DNA from: Ahniella affigens
GTDB lineage: Bacteria > Pseudomonadota > Gammaproteobacteria > Xanthomonadales > Ahniellaceae
Reading direction: 5' to 3'
NCBI RefSeq assembly: GCF_003015185.1
Contig: NZ_CP027860.1
Location: 1,488,001-1,552,000 of the forward strand
Length of the DNA stretch: 64,000 nt
The notes below the pieces were generated by a model. It saw nothing but the letters and a program-made list of their open reading frames with translations, did not search any database and was not told the DNA's origin. Of this stretch, positions 39,866-53,355 are shown piece after piece. The position numbers and the translations under genes are program-made. Each line of letters starts with the position of its first letter. The first letter of the stretch is position 1.

Positions 39866-41263
39866 TCATTCGAAGCCGTTGCTCAGGACATCTTCAGGCG
39901 CCAGTAAACGGGCTGCGAACGCGTTGCGGGGATTCAACGCGCAGGTCGTTGCATGGATCCCTGCAACAACGGGCCGATTGAGCCAGTTGCTGAAGCGCAC
40001 CGGACGCTGCAACGGCGGCGCCCCATTCGCGCAGGGGGTTGCGGTGCGATAGGCGAATTGGGTCGCCCCATTTTGGCCAAAGCGTGTATCGACGCGGTCA
40101 CCACTCGAATCGGCGCCGAGTTCGATGATGGCGGCGTAAGTCGCAAGTTCGAAGTTGCCGCTCTGATCGCCGATCGGCGCCCCAAACAACACGCGATTGT
40201 CGCTGGTGGGAATCGCGATGGCCCGACCGGGGTAGGGCGACAGAGTCGGCTCGAAATCGCTAACCGGGCTGGGCAACGGTAGTGGCACGACGGAGGCACC
40301 CGTGGTCCGAAACACCACCAATCGTGGTTGGTACGCGCCACCGGGTTGACTCTGTGGGACATACTTGCCAGCCACCACCATGATTCCATTGGGGAGTACG
40401 CGACCGCCGTCGACAATATAGTTGCCGTCGCTGCCGACAAACGTCTGTACGACGTTGCCGGTCGCGACGTCCAATTCGGTTCGGAACCAACTGTTGAACG
40501 GCGTGGACGTTGGATTGCCGCCACCAACCATCCAGATGCGACCATTGGGTCCGATATTCGCTGAGGTGGCGTACACGGGTGTGACGCCGGTCAGTGTGTC
40601 GTACAAGCGGACGAACGCAACGCTGCCATTGCTGTCGACGCGCACCAGCCCAGGCCGGGACGATCCATCCGCCCGATAAACGCGACCGGTCACCAGACTA
40701 CTGCCATCGGCCTCCAGATTCAGGCCCAGCGGAAACTCCAAGTCACCGAGCCCGCTGGCATGCTCATCGAAGTCAACGGTGAGTATGCCGGTCGACGCAA
40801 AGCTGGTATCCAGTGTGCCGTTGGCATTCAGTCGGAGCAATTGCACGTTGGTGTCCGTGCCCGCGCCCGGGACCATGCGGACCACCAACATGCGGCCATC
40901 GCTCATGCAAGAAACCTTGCCTTCGTCATAGCTCGAAGGAGGCACAACGGTGTTGACCAAACCGTTGGTCCCGAAGCTGGTGTCCGACGTGCCATCCGGC
41001 TGCAGCCGAAAAATGGTCAGCAGCTGCTCGCTGCTTGACGTCACGACATTCAGGCGGTTGCCGGACGTGGCACACGCACCAAGCCCCAGATAGCGCGCTT
41101 GGCCGTTGGCGGGATCGCGCAGGCTGGCAATGCCATTTGTGCCGAAAGCACGGTTGATCCCAGCATTCTGGGCGCTGGCAACCGACGCCAGAACCAGCGC
41201 GATCAACAGAATTGTGGCGCGCAAAAAATCGAACTTGGCCGTGCGGAACTGGTCGTGCTTCAT
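39866..41263 (-). CDS. Secreted delta-60-repeat beta-propeller-like protein with a NGFE tail
   Basis: The protein has 465 residues. The signal peptide is ATILLIALVLASVASAQ. It has recurring delta-60 repeats ending in the xxFGxxG type: NRAFGTNGIASL, DTSFGTNGLVNTV, DTSFASTGILTVDF and DTRFGQNGATQF. Such repeats build beta-propeller or beta-sheet-rich extracellular proteins of unknown function. The protein ends LLAPEDVLSNGFE; the last residues match the (D/N)GFE tag that I associate with exported proteins of Xanthomonadales. It lies 81 bp upstream of the ECF sigma gene in the same direction. Regulation is unknown. Confidence 0.85.
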   Translation of the reverse strand: MKHDQFRTAKFDFLRATILLIALVLASVASAQNAGINRAFGTNGIASLRDPANGQARYLGLGACATSGNRLNVVTSSSEQLLTIFRLQPDGTSDTSFGTNGLVNTVVPPSSYDEGKVSCMSDGRMLVVRMVPGAGTDTNVQLLRLNANGTLDTSFASTGILTVDFDEHASGLGDLEFPLGLNLEADGSSLVTGRVYRADGSSRPGLVRVDSNGSVAFVRLYDTLTGVTPVYATSANIGPNGRIWMVGGGNPTSTPFNSWFRTELDVATGNVVQTFVGSDGNYIVDGGRVLPNGIMVVAGKYVPQSQPGGAYQPRLVVFRTTGASVVPLPLPSPVSDFEPTLSPYPGRAIAIPTSDNRVLFGAPIGDQSGNFELATYAAIIELGADSSGDRVDTRFGQNGATQFAYRTATPCANGAPPLQRPVRFSNWLNRPVVAGIHATTCALNPRNAFAARLLAPEDVLSNGFE

Positions 41264-41487
41264 CGTGATCTCCAGGGATTTAACTGGAGATACGATGTTT
41301 CGCCGAGATTTCTCCGCGCGCTCGAACCGGCCAGCGCCAACCTGTGCCCGGGACGCCGCTCAAGGAATATCAATCAAGGCATTTCTGTTGTGGTCGTTCT
41401 AGCGAAGCAGACCGTGCAAAAACTTCGGAGCAAAAGATCTTTCGTGGTTCGAACAAAGTCTTTGTTTATCGGAAAGTACGTCAACCT

Positions 41488-41623
41488 CACCCCGGATCAA
41501 GTCCGGGGTGACGAGAGGTCGCTTGAGACAGTTTGGGAAACCGCTCCTTGCCGCATTCCGAAATGTCAGGTCTTCTAAGACAACGACTCTTGCCTTTCGT
41601 CGCCCCGGACGTGATCCGGGGTG
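41488..41623. repeat. Inverted pair of CCCCGG-family palindromes
   Basis: Copies at 41488-41510 and 41601-41623 lie in opposite orientation. The first is followed by GACGAGAGGTCGCTTGAGAC and a TTGGGAAACCGCTCCTT stretch that recurs after the copies at 60009 and 60231. The rest of 41264-41719 holds no supported gene. Confidence 0.85.
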
Positions 41624-41719
41624 GGGTTCATGCTCGCGACTCAATCAGCACCGAAGGCAGGTCGCCGCAACCGCGAGCCATCACGTTCCGGGGCGCTTGC
41701 ACTCATGCTGATCGCCGGG

Positions 41720-44665
41720 TTACCACCGAAATCCGATGGTCGCCTTGACCGTCCGCGTCGGCAAAATCACGGAGTCGAAGTGATCCCCAAACGTTGCGTT
41801 GGGCGCGCCGGGCGATCCACGCCACGTGTCGTAGCTGTTCCAATTGCGGTGGTTGAAGAGGTTCAGGATATCGATCCGGAAGGTGAGCGCAGTCTGGGCG
41901 TCAAACTGCCAATCCCGGGATGCACTGAGATCAAACTGCTTGCGGCCAAACGTGCCGCTCGGCGTGAACGGATCCACTGTGCAATGCGCGAAATCCACGG
42001 CGTCCAGGCAGTTCGATGCCTCAAACGTACTGGGGCTCTCCAGGCTTGCCTTGGCGGCGTATTGAATCCCGAAGGCACCGTCATACAAACCGCTCAGCAC
42101 CAATCGGTGTCTGGGGATGGCGACTGAGCGGTGCCAGCCTGCTGCATCGGCGTCGACGAAGTCCAGAACGAACCGGTCGTCCACCACGGTCGACGATTGA
42201 TTCTCGCTGGCATCCGAAAACGTATACGCGAGGCTGACACCATAGCCGGACGACTCGGTGTAGGGCTTGTCGAGTGCCAACAGCAACGCGTTCTGCCGGG
42301 TCGACAAGCCGTTGTCGATCAGCAGCAGTAGTCCGTGCCCGGGGACCGATTGACCGAACGGCGGACCGAAGGGGCCAACAAATGACCCGTCGGCGTAGCG
42401 GTTGCCGATTCGGTAGTACAAGCCATCTTTGCTTTGAATGTGCGAGGCCGTCACGGAGCCGGTCCAATCACCAAAGGTTTGGCGAAACCCCAGACTGAAC
42501 TGGTCGCTGTAGGGCATCCGCAAGTCGTTGGTGATCAGGTCCGATTCAGTTGCGGGTCTCGGCAGATTCGCAACCAGGGTCGCGAGTTGGCTGACATCCA
42601 GAAAGCGCGGATCCCAAGTGAGGCAGGTTGGACCACTGCAGGGGCTGCCGGGGTTGTTGAACTGCAAGGCGTAGACGGCCTGCTGCCCTCGGAACTGCTC
42701 GTCGGCGAGAATCTGGAACAGGTTGCGGTCGTAGGCCCGGCCGGCGCCACCAAACAGCACTTGCGTGTCGTCACCACTGAAATCATACGCAAAGCCCAAG
42801 CGCGGCGCGAACGCATCCTTGAATGCGTCTCGATTGTTGCCACTGCTGATGTAGTCGTCGATCTCGTAGTCGGTGTTCTGAAGGTTGCTCCAGCCGCGCA
42901 AAGCCGCCGCCAACGTCGGGTCTGTGACTTGATCGAGATAGCTTGGCGTGACTTCATAATCCCATCGCACGCCAAGATTCAGGGTCAAACGATCGGTAAC
43001 GTCCCAGTCATCTTGCACAAACAGGCCGTATTGCCGATTGTCGGATTCGATGTTCAGGTCCGACACGCCAGAACGTGGCAATGCGATGGCGCCGAAGTTC
43101 GGGATGCTCGTGCTGAAGCGAGCGTCATATTCGAACCGCGCGTTCGCCAGAAAGGCGCGTTCGGCATGGCGTTCGATCGCTTTGAATTGCGTGCCGATTG
43201 TGATGACGTGGGCGCCGTGCCATTCCAAGTCTGACCACGTCAGTTCGTTCTGAATTCCGAAGCCACGCTGACCAAAGTCCTGTTGATCGATCCCGCCACC
43301 CGTTATCAGTGCCAGGCCGCCGTTCTGCTCGACATTGAACAGGACATAGCTCGGTCCCGCTGTCACCGGGGATAACTCCAGGCCGACATTTTCGTATGTC
43401 AGATGGGTTTCGCTAACCACATTGCGGCCGTGAAACTGGTGCAGCACATCGATGCGAGTGTCGTCATAGCGCCGCTCGGTGGCCGCTTGTGCCGAGGTGG
43501 TTCCGCCGAAGCCGACCCAATCCGAATTGCTGCGATGTTTGGCCGAGAGTTCAAAGCGGTGGCTGTCGCCCGGCGCATAGCTGAGTTTGCCAAATAGTAG
43601 ATCCTGATCGAACGGCACGTCGACCGATCCCAGTTGCGCGAGCAAGTCGTTCGGCAGGTTGCTGGCGGGTTGATTGCCGCCAAGGGCAATCTCGCGCTGA
43701 TCGTCGCGTTCCGTGCCTTCGTAAGCCAGATAGAAATGCAGCAAGTCCGGCACGATCGGGCCGCCAAACGTAACGCCGTGCTGGGTGTCGCTCGCCTCCG
43801 AGGGCATGTCGTCGGCACGCTGCTGGGGCGTCATCGCATACCAGTTGTCCGCCACATGATCGACGAAGGCCGTGCCCTCGAACGTATTCGTGCCAGAGTG
43901 CGTGGCAACCGCTACGGCGGGGCCACTTACCTGGGCGTAAGCGGCCCGGTAGTTTTGCGGGATCACTTTGAGTTCGGCGACGGCTGATTGTGGCAACGGC
44001 GCGCCGTATCGTTGTTGCGGCACGACCCCGCCGAACACCACATCATTATTCTGCCGGACGCCGTCTACAAACAGACTGGTTGCGCTGGTGGCCAAACCAT
44101 TGCCGCGCACCTGCGTGGGGCCATCGACTGGAGCGGTGGCGGCAACGCCCGGAACGAGATCGACAAAGTTCAGGACATTGCGATCGGTCTGCGGCAAGCG
44201 CGCGATTTGCTCTGGTGACAGATAATGCGCCACTTCCGACGTCCGCGCTTCCAAAGGCGGCTGCACGGCGGGGGTGCTGTTTTGGGCATCCGGTTCTGGC
44301 CAGCGGTTCAGACGCACGGTTTCGCCCAGGCGCAATCGAACGGTTTGCTGCGACACCTTGCCCTGATGCTCAAGTTCAACTCGGTATTGGCCCGGCGGCA
44401 ACCCGGTCAGCGTGAATCGGCCTTGCGCATTGGCTTCGGTCGTGCGGTTCAGGCCCGTTTCGAGATGGGTCACGCGAATGGTTGTCGGACCGCTATCGGT
44501 ATGAACCAGCGTGCCACGAAGCGTCGCTGTCGCGCTCTGTGCCAAGACTACGGCGGGACCCGCCAGCATCAGACACGCGGCAAGCGCCGCTGCGAGTGGC
44601 GCCAACCGTGGGGTGCGGTGGCGCGCGCGCGTTGGGCCTTGGCCGGCCGATTCCAGTGAAAGCAT
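41720..44665 (-). CDS. TonB-dependent receptor with carboxypeptidase-regulatory-like N-terminal domain (Oar-like)
   Basis: The protein has 981 residues. After a long signal (LAPLAAALAACLMLAGPAVVLAQ), a CarboxypepD_reg-like domain follows at about 45-110 (TATLRGTLVHTDSGPTTIRV, GRFTLTGLPPGQYRVEL). Then comes a plug (LPQTDRNVLNFVDLVPGV, GPTQVRGNGLATSATSLFVDG) and a 22-strand-type barrel rich in alternating aromatic patterns, ending VKATIGFRW. The terminal Trp is a usual outer-membrane barrel end. No clear TonB box is visible. Proteins of this Oar-like type import or bind large substrates such as peptides. The substrate is unknown. It is divergent from the secreted propeller protein at 45193. Confidence 0.92.
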   Translation of the reverse strand: MLSLESAGQGPTRARHRTPRLAPLAAALAACLMLAGPAVVLAQSATATLRGTLVHTDSGPTTIRVTHLETGLNRTTEANAQGRFTLTGLPPGQYRVELEHQGKVSQQTVRLRLGETVRLNRWPEPDAQNSTPAVQPPLEARTSEVAHYLSPEQIARLPQTDRNVLNFVDLVPGVAATAPVDGPTQVRGNGLATSATSLFVDGVRQNNDVVFGGVVPQQRYGAPLPQSAVAELKVIPQNYRAAYAQVSGPAVAVATHSGTNTFEGTAFVDHVADNWYAMTPQQRADDMPSEASDTQHGVTFGGPIVPDLLHFYLAYEGTERDDQREIALGGNQPASNLPNDLLAQLGSVDVPFDQDLLFGKLSYAPGDSHRFELSAKHRSNSDWVGFGGTTSAQAATERRYDDTRIDVLHQFHGRNVVSETHLTYENVGLELSPVTAGPSYVLFNVEQNGGLALITGGGIDQQDFGQRGFGIQNELTWSDLEWHGAHVITIGTQFKAIERHAERAFLANARFEYDARFSTSIPNFGAIALPRSGVSDLNIESDNRQYGLFVQDDWDVTDRLTLNLGVRWDYEVTPSYLDQVTDPTLAAALRGWSNLQNTDYEIDDYISSGNNRDAFKDAFAPRLGFAYDFSGDDTQVLFGGAGRAYDRNLFQILADEQFRGQQAVYALQFNNPGSPCSGPTCLTWDPRFLDVSQLATLVANLPRPATESDLITNDLRMPYSDQFSLGFRQTFGDWTGSVTASHIQSKDGLYYRIGNRYADGSFVGPFGPPFGQSVPGHGLLLLIDNGLSTRQNALLLALDKPYTESSGYGVSLAYTFSDASENQSSTVVDDRFVLDFVDADAAGWHRSVAIPRHRLVLSGLYDGAFGIQYAAKASLESPSTFEASNCLDAVDFAHCTVDPFTPSGTFGRKQFDLSASRDWQFDAQTALTFRIDILNLFNHRNWNSYDTWRGSPGAPNATFGDHFDSVILPTRTVKATIGFRW

Positions 44666-45192
44666 GCGGGGTTCCTTCTTGATGGTGTTGCGGATGACGG
44701 GGCCGGGTACGTGGTGGTCGATCGACGCATCTTGTTCGTCAAGATCACGAATACGAATCGGACTGACCTGTATTGCGATTAAATCATATGTGCCAGTGTC
44801 TACCGAAGGTTTCGGTCGTTCCGGCGCTGAACCGCCAGCGTCTCCAAGCTAGCATTGGGTCGCCGCCGCGCGGACGCCATTGGGTTCGGCGCGCGAGTAG
44901 AGGCGCTTTTGGCAAACCGAAAATTGGAACGAACGCCCGTTCGAGCCGATGTCGCGGGATCATTCTTGCGGCTTATAACGCTATCCGCCGCAGGATGTAT
45001 TGCGGTGCAGCGTGCACTGAATCTCACAGTGCGTTACAAAGCCGCCCGCCGAATCTCGGCTCGGGGTTTCCCCGAAGGGCAGGGAGCCCCACCACGACAG
45101 CATGAAGACCGGGACGATGGTGCAGACAGGGGCGCCAAGATGCCGGTGCGCAATTCGAATACCTACGACAACAAACGATCTGGGGAAATGCG
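44666..45192. other. Divergent intergenic region, no gene seen
   Basis: This 527-bp region lies between the TonB-receptor gene (minus) and the secreted propeller gene (plus). It probably holds both promoters and long leaders. No repeat, RNA or credible small gene was recognised. Confidence 0.5.
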
Positions 45193-48100
45193 ATGAGAAT
45201 TTCGGCGCAAGCCAAATGGCTTGGAGCGGCGCTGCTCGCAGCGCTGGCGGTTCCGGTGAGTTTTGCCAATAAGCGCGAGGATGCAGACGATCCTACGGCG
45301 CGTCGGCAAGCCATGTACGAGTGGTACAACGACATCAAGCCGGGCGACGTCCGCAAGTCTCGGAAGGGCACTGAGCTGTCGCTCTTCAACCCCTCATACG
45401 AGCGCTTCATGCTGAATGCGGCTGAGCGCGAGCGTCAGCGCTGGGGTGCGACCCTGCCGCAAACGGGCACGTCGCAGCCAGTCACGGATTCGGATTTGCC
45501 CAAAGTCGCCTCCGGCACCAACTGGCTGAACATCGGCCCGACCCGCGCAACCTATGCCGAGAATGGTGGCAGCCTGAGCGTCACCGATTCAGGTCGCGTC
45601 AATGACATTGTCACCGACCCGGCCAATGCCAGCATCATCTACGTGGGTTTCTCCGGCGGCGGCGTCTGGAAGACAACTGACGGCGGCTCGACCTGGTCGG
45701 CGAAGACCGAAACCTTGGGCTCGCTGGCAGTTGGTTCGCTGACGATGGATCCCGCAAACTCCAGCACTCTGTACCTGGGACTGGGCGACCCGTTCGATGG
45801 CACGGGTATTGGCGTGTCGAAGTCGACCGACGGCGCGAACACGTGGTCGACGCCCGTATTGCTTGGTGATTCCAGCAAGGTCATCGACATCGAAGTCGTG
45901 GCCAACAATTCGGCCATCATCCTGGCAGCGACCGACAAGGGGCTCTACCGGTCCACCAACTCTGGTGCCAGCTTCAGCAAGGTGACGATCGCAACCGGTC
46001 AGACTGGCGACCCGAAAGTGTGGTCGCTGGCGAGCGGGGGTGGTGCAAACTTCGTGCTGTCTTTGGAGGCGCTGCCAGCGGCGACGACGGGCACGACCGA
46101 TGGTCAAATCTGGCGTTCGGCCGATGGCGGTGCCACTTGGACGAAAGCGACTGGCGTCACGGACACCGCAGGCGTGGGCCGGATCACGGTCGCGTCGGCA
46201 CCGTCGCTGCGCACCACGATGTATGCGATGGCGGCGATCCCAAATGCTGCCAGCACGTCTGATCTGTCGAACCTGTTCAAGTCGACTGACGGCGGCGCGA
46301 CCTGGACGGGCATTGGTAAGTCAGGCTCGACTTACAAGAGCTACTCGAACACCAACAGTGAGTCCAGCAATCTGGCGACGCTGCTCGGTGGTCAGGGTTG
46401 GTACAACCATGCGGTGGTGGTGGATCGCAGCAATGCCAGCATCGCCTACTTCGGTGGTCAGCTGTTGCTCGCGAAGACGACCGACGGTGGTTCAACGTAT
46501 CGCCAGGTTTCCAACTGGCTCGCGCAATTCTCGCTGCCTTACGTACATGCCGATTTCCACGCGGCGCATGTCGCCAGTAATGGCTCGCTGTTTGTCGGCA
46601 CCGACGGCGGCATCTTCCGTTCAACTGATTCCGGCACCACGTTCACGCACACGCTGAACATTGGCATCGCGTCGCACCTCGTTTATCAGGTGGGCTCGTC
46701 GACGGCGAACCGCAACGCAGTAATTGCCGGTCTGCAGGACAACGGTACACGCGTTCGCGAAACCAACACGGCGGTGTTCAATCAGGAAATCGGCGGCGAT
46801 GGCTTCGGTTGCAATGTCAACCGCGCCAATGCCAACCAGATGCTCGGTAGCCTGTATTACAACCGCATCCAGAAGTCGACCGACGCCGGCCTGAACTTTA
46901 CGAGCGCTTGCTCGGGCATTACCGAATGCAATAACTCGTCGACCGGTGTGTTCATCACCCGCATTGTGCCGTGGTTGGGCGATACGACCGGCAATACGGT
47001 GTTCACGTTCTCGAAGAGCAAGGCCTACAAGTCGACGAACTACGCTGGTTCCTGGACCGCGCTGGGTACGACCGGCATGCTGACCTCGGGCGCGCAGATC
47101 CGTCAGATCGGCGTCGCGCCGACGAGCGTCAACACGATCGCCGTCGTTACCAGTGGTGGTGGCGCTTCGATCACGACCAATGGCGGCACGAGTTGGACAG
47201 CCATCGGCACGAACCTCGCCAACAACGGCAGCAGTCTGTCGCATGTGTCGTTTGATCCGACCAATGCGAGCGTCATGTATGTGGCGTCGGTGGCCCCGGA
47301 TGCCACGAAGACCCACTTGTGGAAGTCGACCAACGGTGGCGGCACATTTACGGCGATCGACAGCCTCGCCAGCGGCTTCCCGAATGGCGTGCCGGTGAAC
47401 TCGATCCATCCGGATCCAACCAACGGCAGCTATCTGTATGCCGCAACGCATCTCGGCGTCTATCGCTCGACCGATGGCGGCACCAGCTGGGCGCGCTTCG
47501 GCAACGGCATGCCGCTGGTCAATGTCACCGACCTGTACATTGCGCCCGATGCCTCGCTGGTGCGTGCAGCGACCTTCGGTCGTTCCGTGTGGGAACTGCA
47601 GCCAGCGGCGAACAACAACCCGGTTGCCAACTTCACGTTCTCGACCTCCGGCTTGACGGCCACGTTCACGGATTCGTCGACCGATTCCGATGGCTCGATC
47701 GCGTCGCGTTCCTGGGCGTTCGGTGACAGCACGACGTCAACCGCCACGAATCCGAGCAAGACCTATTCGGCCGGTGGCACCTACAACGTCACGCTGACGG
47801 TCACTGATAACCTGGGCGCAACGAACTCCGTGACGAAGGCCGTTGCAGTGACTGCGCCAAGCAATGTGGCGCCGACTGCGAACTTCAGCTTCGTCACCAG
47901 CGGCCTGACCGCAACGTTCACGAACAGCTCGACCGATTCCGACGGCACGATCGCCTCGTCCAGTTGGAACTTCGGTGATGGCGGCACCTCGACGACGACG
48001 AGCCCAAGCCGTACGTATGCGGCCGGCGGTACGTACAACGTGCAGCTGACCGTGACCGACAATGGTGGTGCGACGAATTCGATCACCAAGGCCGTCACGG

Positions 48101-49026
48101 TCACCGCGCCGGTAACCACGTACTCGATCGCGGGCACGATCACGACGAGCGGCGGTACGGCTATCAGCGGTGTGACCGTTTCGACCGGCTCGGTGTCGGC
48201 CACGACGAATGCCAGCGGTGTGTTCACCATCAGCAATCTCGCGAATGGTACGTACACGATTACGCCGACTTTGTCTGGCTACACGTTCACGCCAGCCAAC
48301 CGCAGTGTCACGATCAGTAGCGCGAACGTCACGGCGCAGAACTTCACGGGCGCCACAACAACCAGCAACGTGCTGACCAACGGCGTGGCGAAGACTGGGC
48401 TGTCGGGCGCGCTGAACTCACAAACGGTCTACACGATGGTGGTGCCGGCGGGTGCGACGGGGCTGAAGTTTGTGACGACAGCCGGCACGGGAGACGCCGA
48501 TCTGTTCGTCAAGTTCGGCTCGGCACCGACGACGACGGTCTACGACTGCAAGTCGGCAGGTTCGACGTCCGCTGAGACGTGCAACATTGCGACCGCACAG
48601 GCCGGTACGTACTACGTAATGATCCTCGGCTACAGCGCCTACTCGGGCGTCTCGCTGACGGGCTCGTACACCATCAGCACGCCGCGCACGACGTACAGCA
48701 ACACGACCGATTACACGGTTGGCGACAACACGACGGTGAATTCGCCGATCACGATCTCGGGTCGCACCGGCAATGCGCCGAGCGACACGTCGGTGACTGT
48801 TGACATCATTCACACGTATCAGGGCGACCTGAAGGTGGATCTGGTGGCGCCAGATGGCACGCTGTACAACATCCACAATCGCACGGGTGGTGCTACGGAC
48901 AACGTGTCGAAGACGGTGATCCTCAATCTGTCGACCGAAACGATCAATGGCACCTGGAACCTGCGCGTGAACGACAACGCGTCGGGCGACACGGGCTATA
49001 TCAATTCGTGGTCGTTTGCGATGTAA
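45193..49026 (+). CDS. Secreted multidomain protein: sialidase-like propeller, two PKD, PPC and P domains
   Basis: The protein has 1277 residues. The signal peptide is WLGAALLAALAVPVSFA. Residues about 110-810 form one or two BNR/VPS10-like beta-propellers with Asp-box motifs (VWKTTDGGSTWSA, IFRSTDSGTTF, VYRSTDGGTSWARFG). Two PKD domains follow (NFTFSTSGLTATFTDSSTDS and NFSFVTSGLTATFTNSSTDS, each with a WxFGD core). A carboxypeptidase-regulatory-like domain comes next (IAGTITTSGGTAISGVTV), then a bacterial pre-peptidase C-terminal domain (DADLFVKFGSAPTTTVYDC). The last is a proprotein-convertase P domain (VDIIHTYQGDLKVDLVAPDG). The C-terminal modules are those of type II-secreted proteases, yet no protease domain is present. 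It may be a glycan-binding or glycosidase-like exoprotein. Confidence 0.88.
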   Translation: MRISAQAKWLGAALLAALAVPVSFANKREDADDPTARRQAMYEWYNDIKPGDVRKSRKGTELSLFNPSYERFMLNAAERERQRWGATLPQTGTSQPVTDSDLPKVASGTNWLNIGPTRATYAENGGSLSVTDSGRVNDIVTDPANASIIYVGFSGGGVWKTTDGGSTWSAKTETLGSLAVGSLTMDPANSSTLYLGLGDPFDGTGIGVSKSTDGANTWSTPVLLGDSSKVIDIEVVANNSAIILAATDKGLYRSTNSGASFSKVTIATGQTGDPKVWSLASGGGANFVLSLEALPAATTGTTDGQIWRSADGGATWTKATGVTDTAGVGRITVASAPSLRTTMYAMAAIPNAASTSDLSNLFKSTDGGATWTGIGKSGSTYKSYSNTNSESSNLATLLGGQGWYNHAVVVDRSNASIAYFGGQLLLAKTTDGGSTYRQVSNWLAQFSLPYVHADFHAAHVASNGSLFVGTDGGIFRSTDSGTTFTHTLNIGIASHLVYQVGSSTANRNAVIAGLQDNGTRVRETNTAVFNQEIGGDGFGCNVNRANANQMLGSLYYNRIQKSTDAGLNFTSACSGITECNNSSTGVFITRIVPWLGDTTGNTVFTFSKSKAYKSTNYAGSWTALGTTGMLTSGAQIRQIGVAPTSVNTIAVVTSGGGASITTNGGTSWTAIGTNLANNGSSLSHVSFDPTNASVMYVASVAPDATKTHLWKSTNGGGTFTAIDSLASGFPNGVPVNSIHPDPTNGSYLYAATHLGVYRSTDGGTSWARFGNGMPLVNVTDLYIAPDASLVRAATFGRSVWELQPAANNNPVANFTFSTSGLTATFTDSSTDSDGSIASRSWAFGDSTTSTATNPSKTYSAGGTYNVTLTVTDNLGATNSVTKAVAVTAPSNVAPTANFSFVTSGLTATFTNSSTDSDGTIASSSWNFGDGGTSTTTSPSRTYAAGGTYNVQLTVTDNGGATNSITKAVTVTAPVTTYSIAGTITTSGGTAISGVTVSTGSVSATTNASGVFTISNLANGTYTITPTLSGYTFTPANRSVTISSANVTAQNFTGATTTSNVLTNGVAKTGLSGALNSQTVYTMVVPAGATGLKFVTTAGTGDADLFVKFGSAPTTTVYDCKSAGSTSAETCNIATAQAGTYYVMILGYSAYSGVSLTGSYTISTPRTTYSNTTDYTVGDNTTVNSPITISGRTGNAPSDTSVTVDIIHTYQGDLKVDLVAPDGTLYNIHNRTGGATDNVSKTVILNLSTETINGTWNLRVNDNASGDTGYINSWSFAM

Positions 49027-49052
49027 CGCCTGTAGATGGTGTTCGATAAGAC

Positions 49053-49083
49053 AAACCCGCGGGTGACCGCGGGTTTGCTTTTT
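49053..49083 (+). terminator. Rho-independent terminator
   Basis: AAACCCGCGG pairs with CCGCGGGTTT around a GTGA tetraloop, followed by GCTTTTT, 26 nt after the stop. Confidence 0.92.
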
Positions 49084-49084
49084 G

Positions 49085-49868
49085 GGGCGGCTTCAGCCGC
49101 GAACAGCGACGCCGCAAGATTGATTCGGGCCTGAAGGCCCTCCCACAAGCAGTAGGTGATCTTGCCGCAAGATTGGTTTAGAGCGGTGGTTTTTGTGGGA
49201 GCGGCTTCAGCCGCGAACGGTGATGCCGCGAGACTGGTTCGGGCCTGAAGGCCCTCGAACAAAAAGGGGAATTGGACTGCCGCGAGATTGGTTCGGGCCT
49301 GAAGGCCCTCCTACAAAAAGGGAACTGGACTGCCGCAAGATTGGTTCAGGCCTGAAGGCCCTCCAACAAAAAGGGGAATTGGACTGTTGCAAGATTGGTT
49401 CGGACCTGAAGGCCCTCCCACAAGCGGTAGCCAAACTTGCCGCAAGATTGGTTTGGAGCGGTGGTTTTTGTGGGAGCGGCTTCAGCCGCGAACGGTGATG
49501 CCGCAAGACTGGTTCGGGCCTGAAGGCCCTCCAACAAAAAGGGGAATTGGACTGCCGCAAGATTGGTTCGGGCCTGAAGGCCCTCCCACAAGCAGTAGGC
49601 AAACTTGCGGCACGATTGATTCGGGCCTGGAGGCCCTCCAACAAGAAGGGGAATTGGACTGCCGCAAGATTGATTCGGGCCTGAAGGCCCTCCCACAAGC
49701 AGTAGGTGATATTGCCGCAAGATTGGTTTGGAGCGGTGGTTTTTGTGGGAGCGGCTTCAGCCGCGAACGGTGATGCCGCAAGACTGGTTCGGGCCTGAAG
49801 TCCCTCCAACAAAAAGGGGAATTGGACTGCCGCAAGATAGGTTCGGGCCTGTAGGCCCACCTACAACA
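49085..49868. repeat. Dense REP-like array, about 780 bp
   Basis: About four GCGGCTTCAGCCGCGAA units and about eleven CGGGCCTGAAGGCCCTC-type units alternate with short AT-richer spacers (ACAAAAAGGGGAATTGGACTG, with variants). Larger blocks of about 280 bp recur within the array. Several frames of 100-200 codons run through it on both strands; they only translate the repeats. Confidence 0.92.
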
Positions 49869-49890
49869 AGGGAATACCATCCTTGCAAAG

Positions 49891-49919
49891 CAAACGGCCG
49901 CCACAAGGGCGGCCGTTTG
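49891..49919 (-). terminator. Hairpin downstream of the amidohydrolase gene
   Basis: A 12-bp stem (49891-49902 with 49908-49919) and 5-nt loop lie 31 nt past the minus-strand stop. Only a short T-rich stretch follows. Confidence 0.6.
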
Positions 49920-49949
49920 GGTTCGGTCTCTAAGACCAAGCCAACACCA

Positions 49950-53234
<3,285 letters not shown>

Positions 53235-53355
53235 GAGCGGCTCCAGAACAAAGGAACCGCCGATGCTAATGCATGCGGTGTGATTTCAGTCTATGCCAAA
53301 CGCTTACACGCGAGATGCTGGATGGGGGTATGGCTCCGCCCGCAGGCGGACGCCA

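Noticed and set aside
49085-49868. Possible CRISPR array
   Set aside because: Repeats are palindromic, of two alternating types and variable spacing; spacers are themselves repeated and no cas gene is near.
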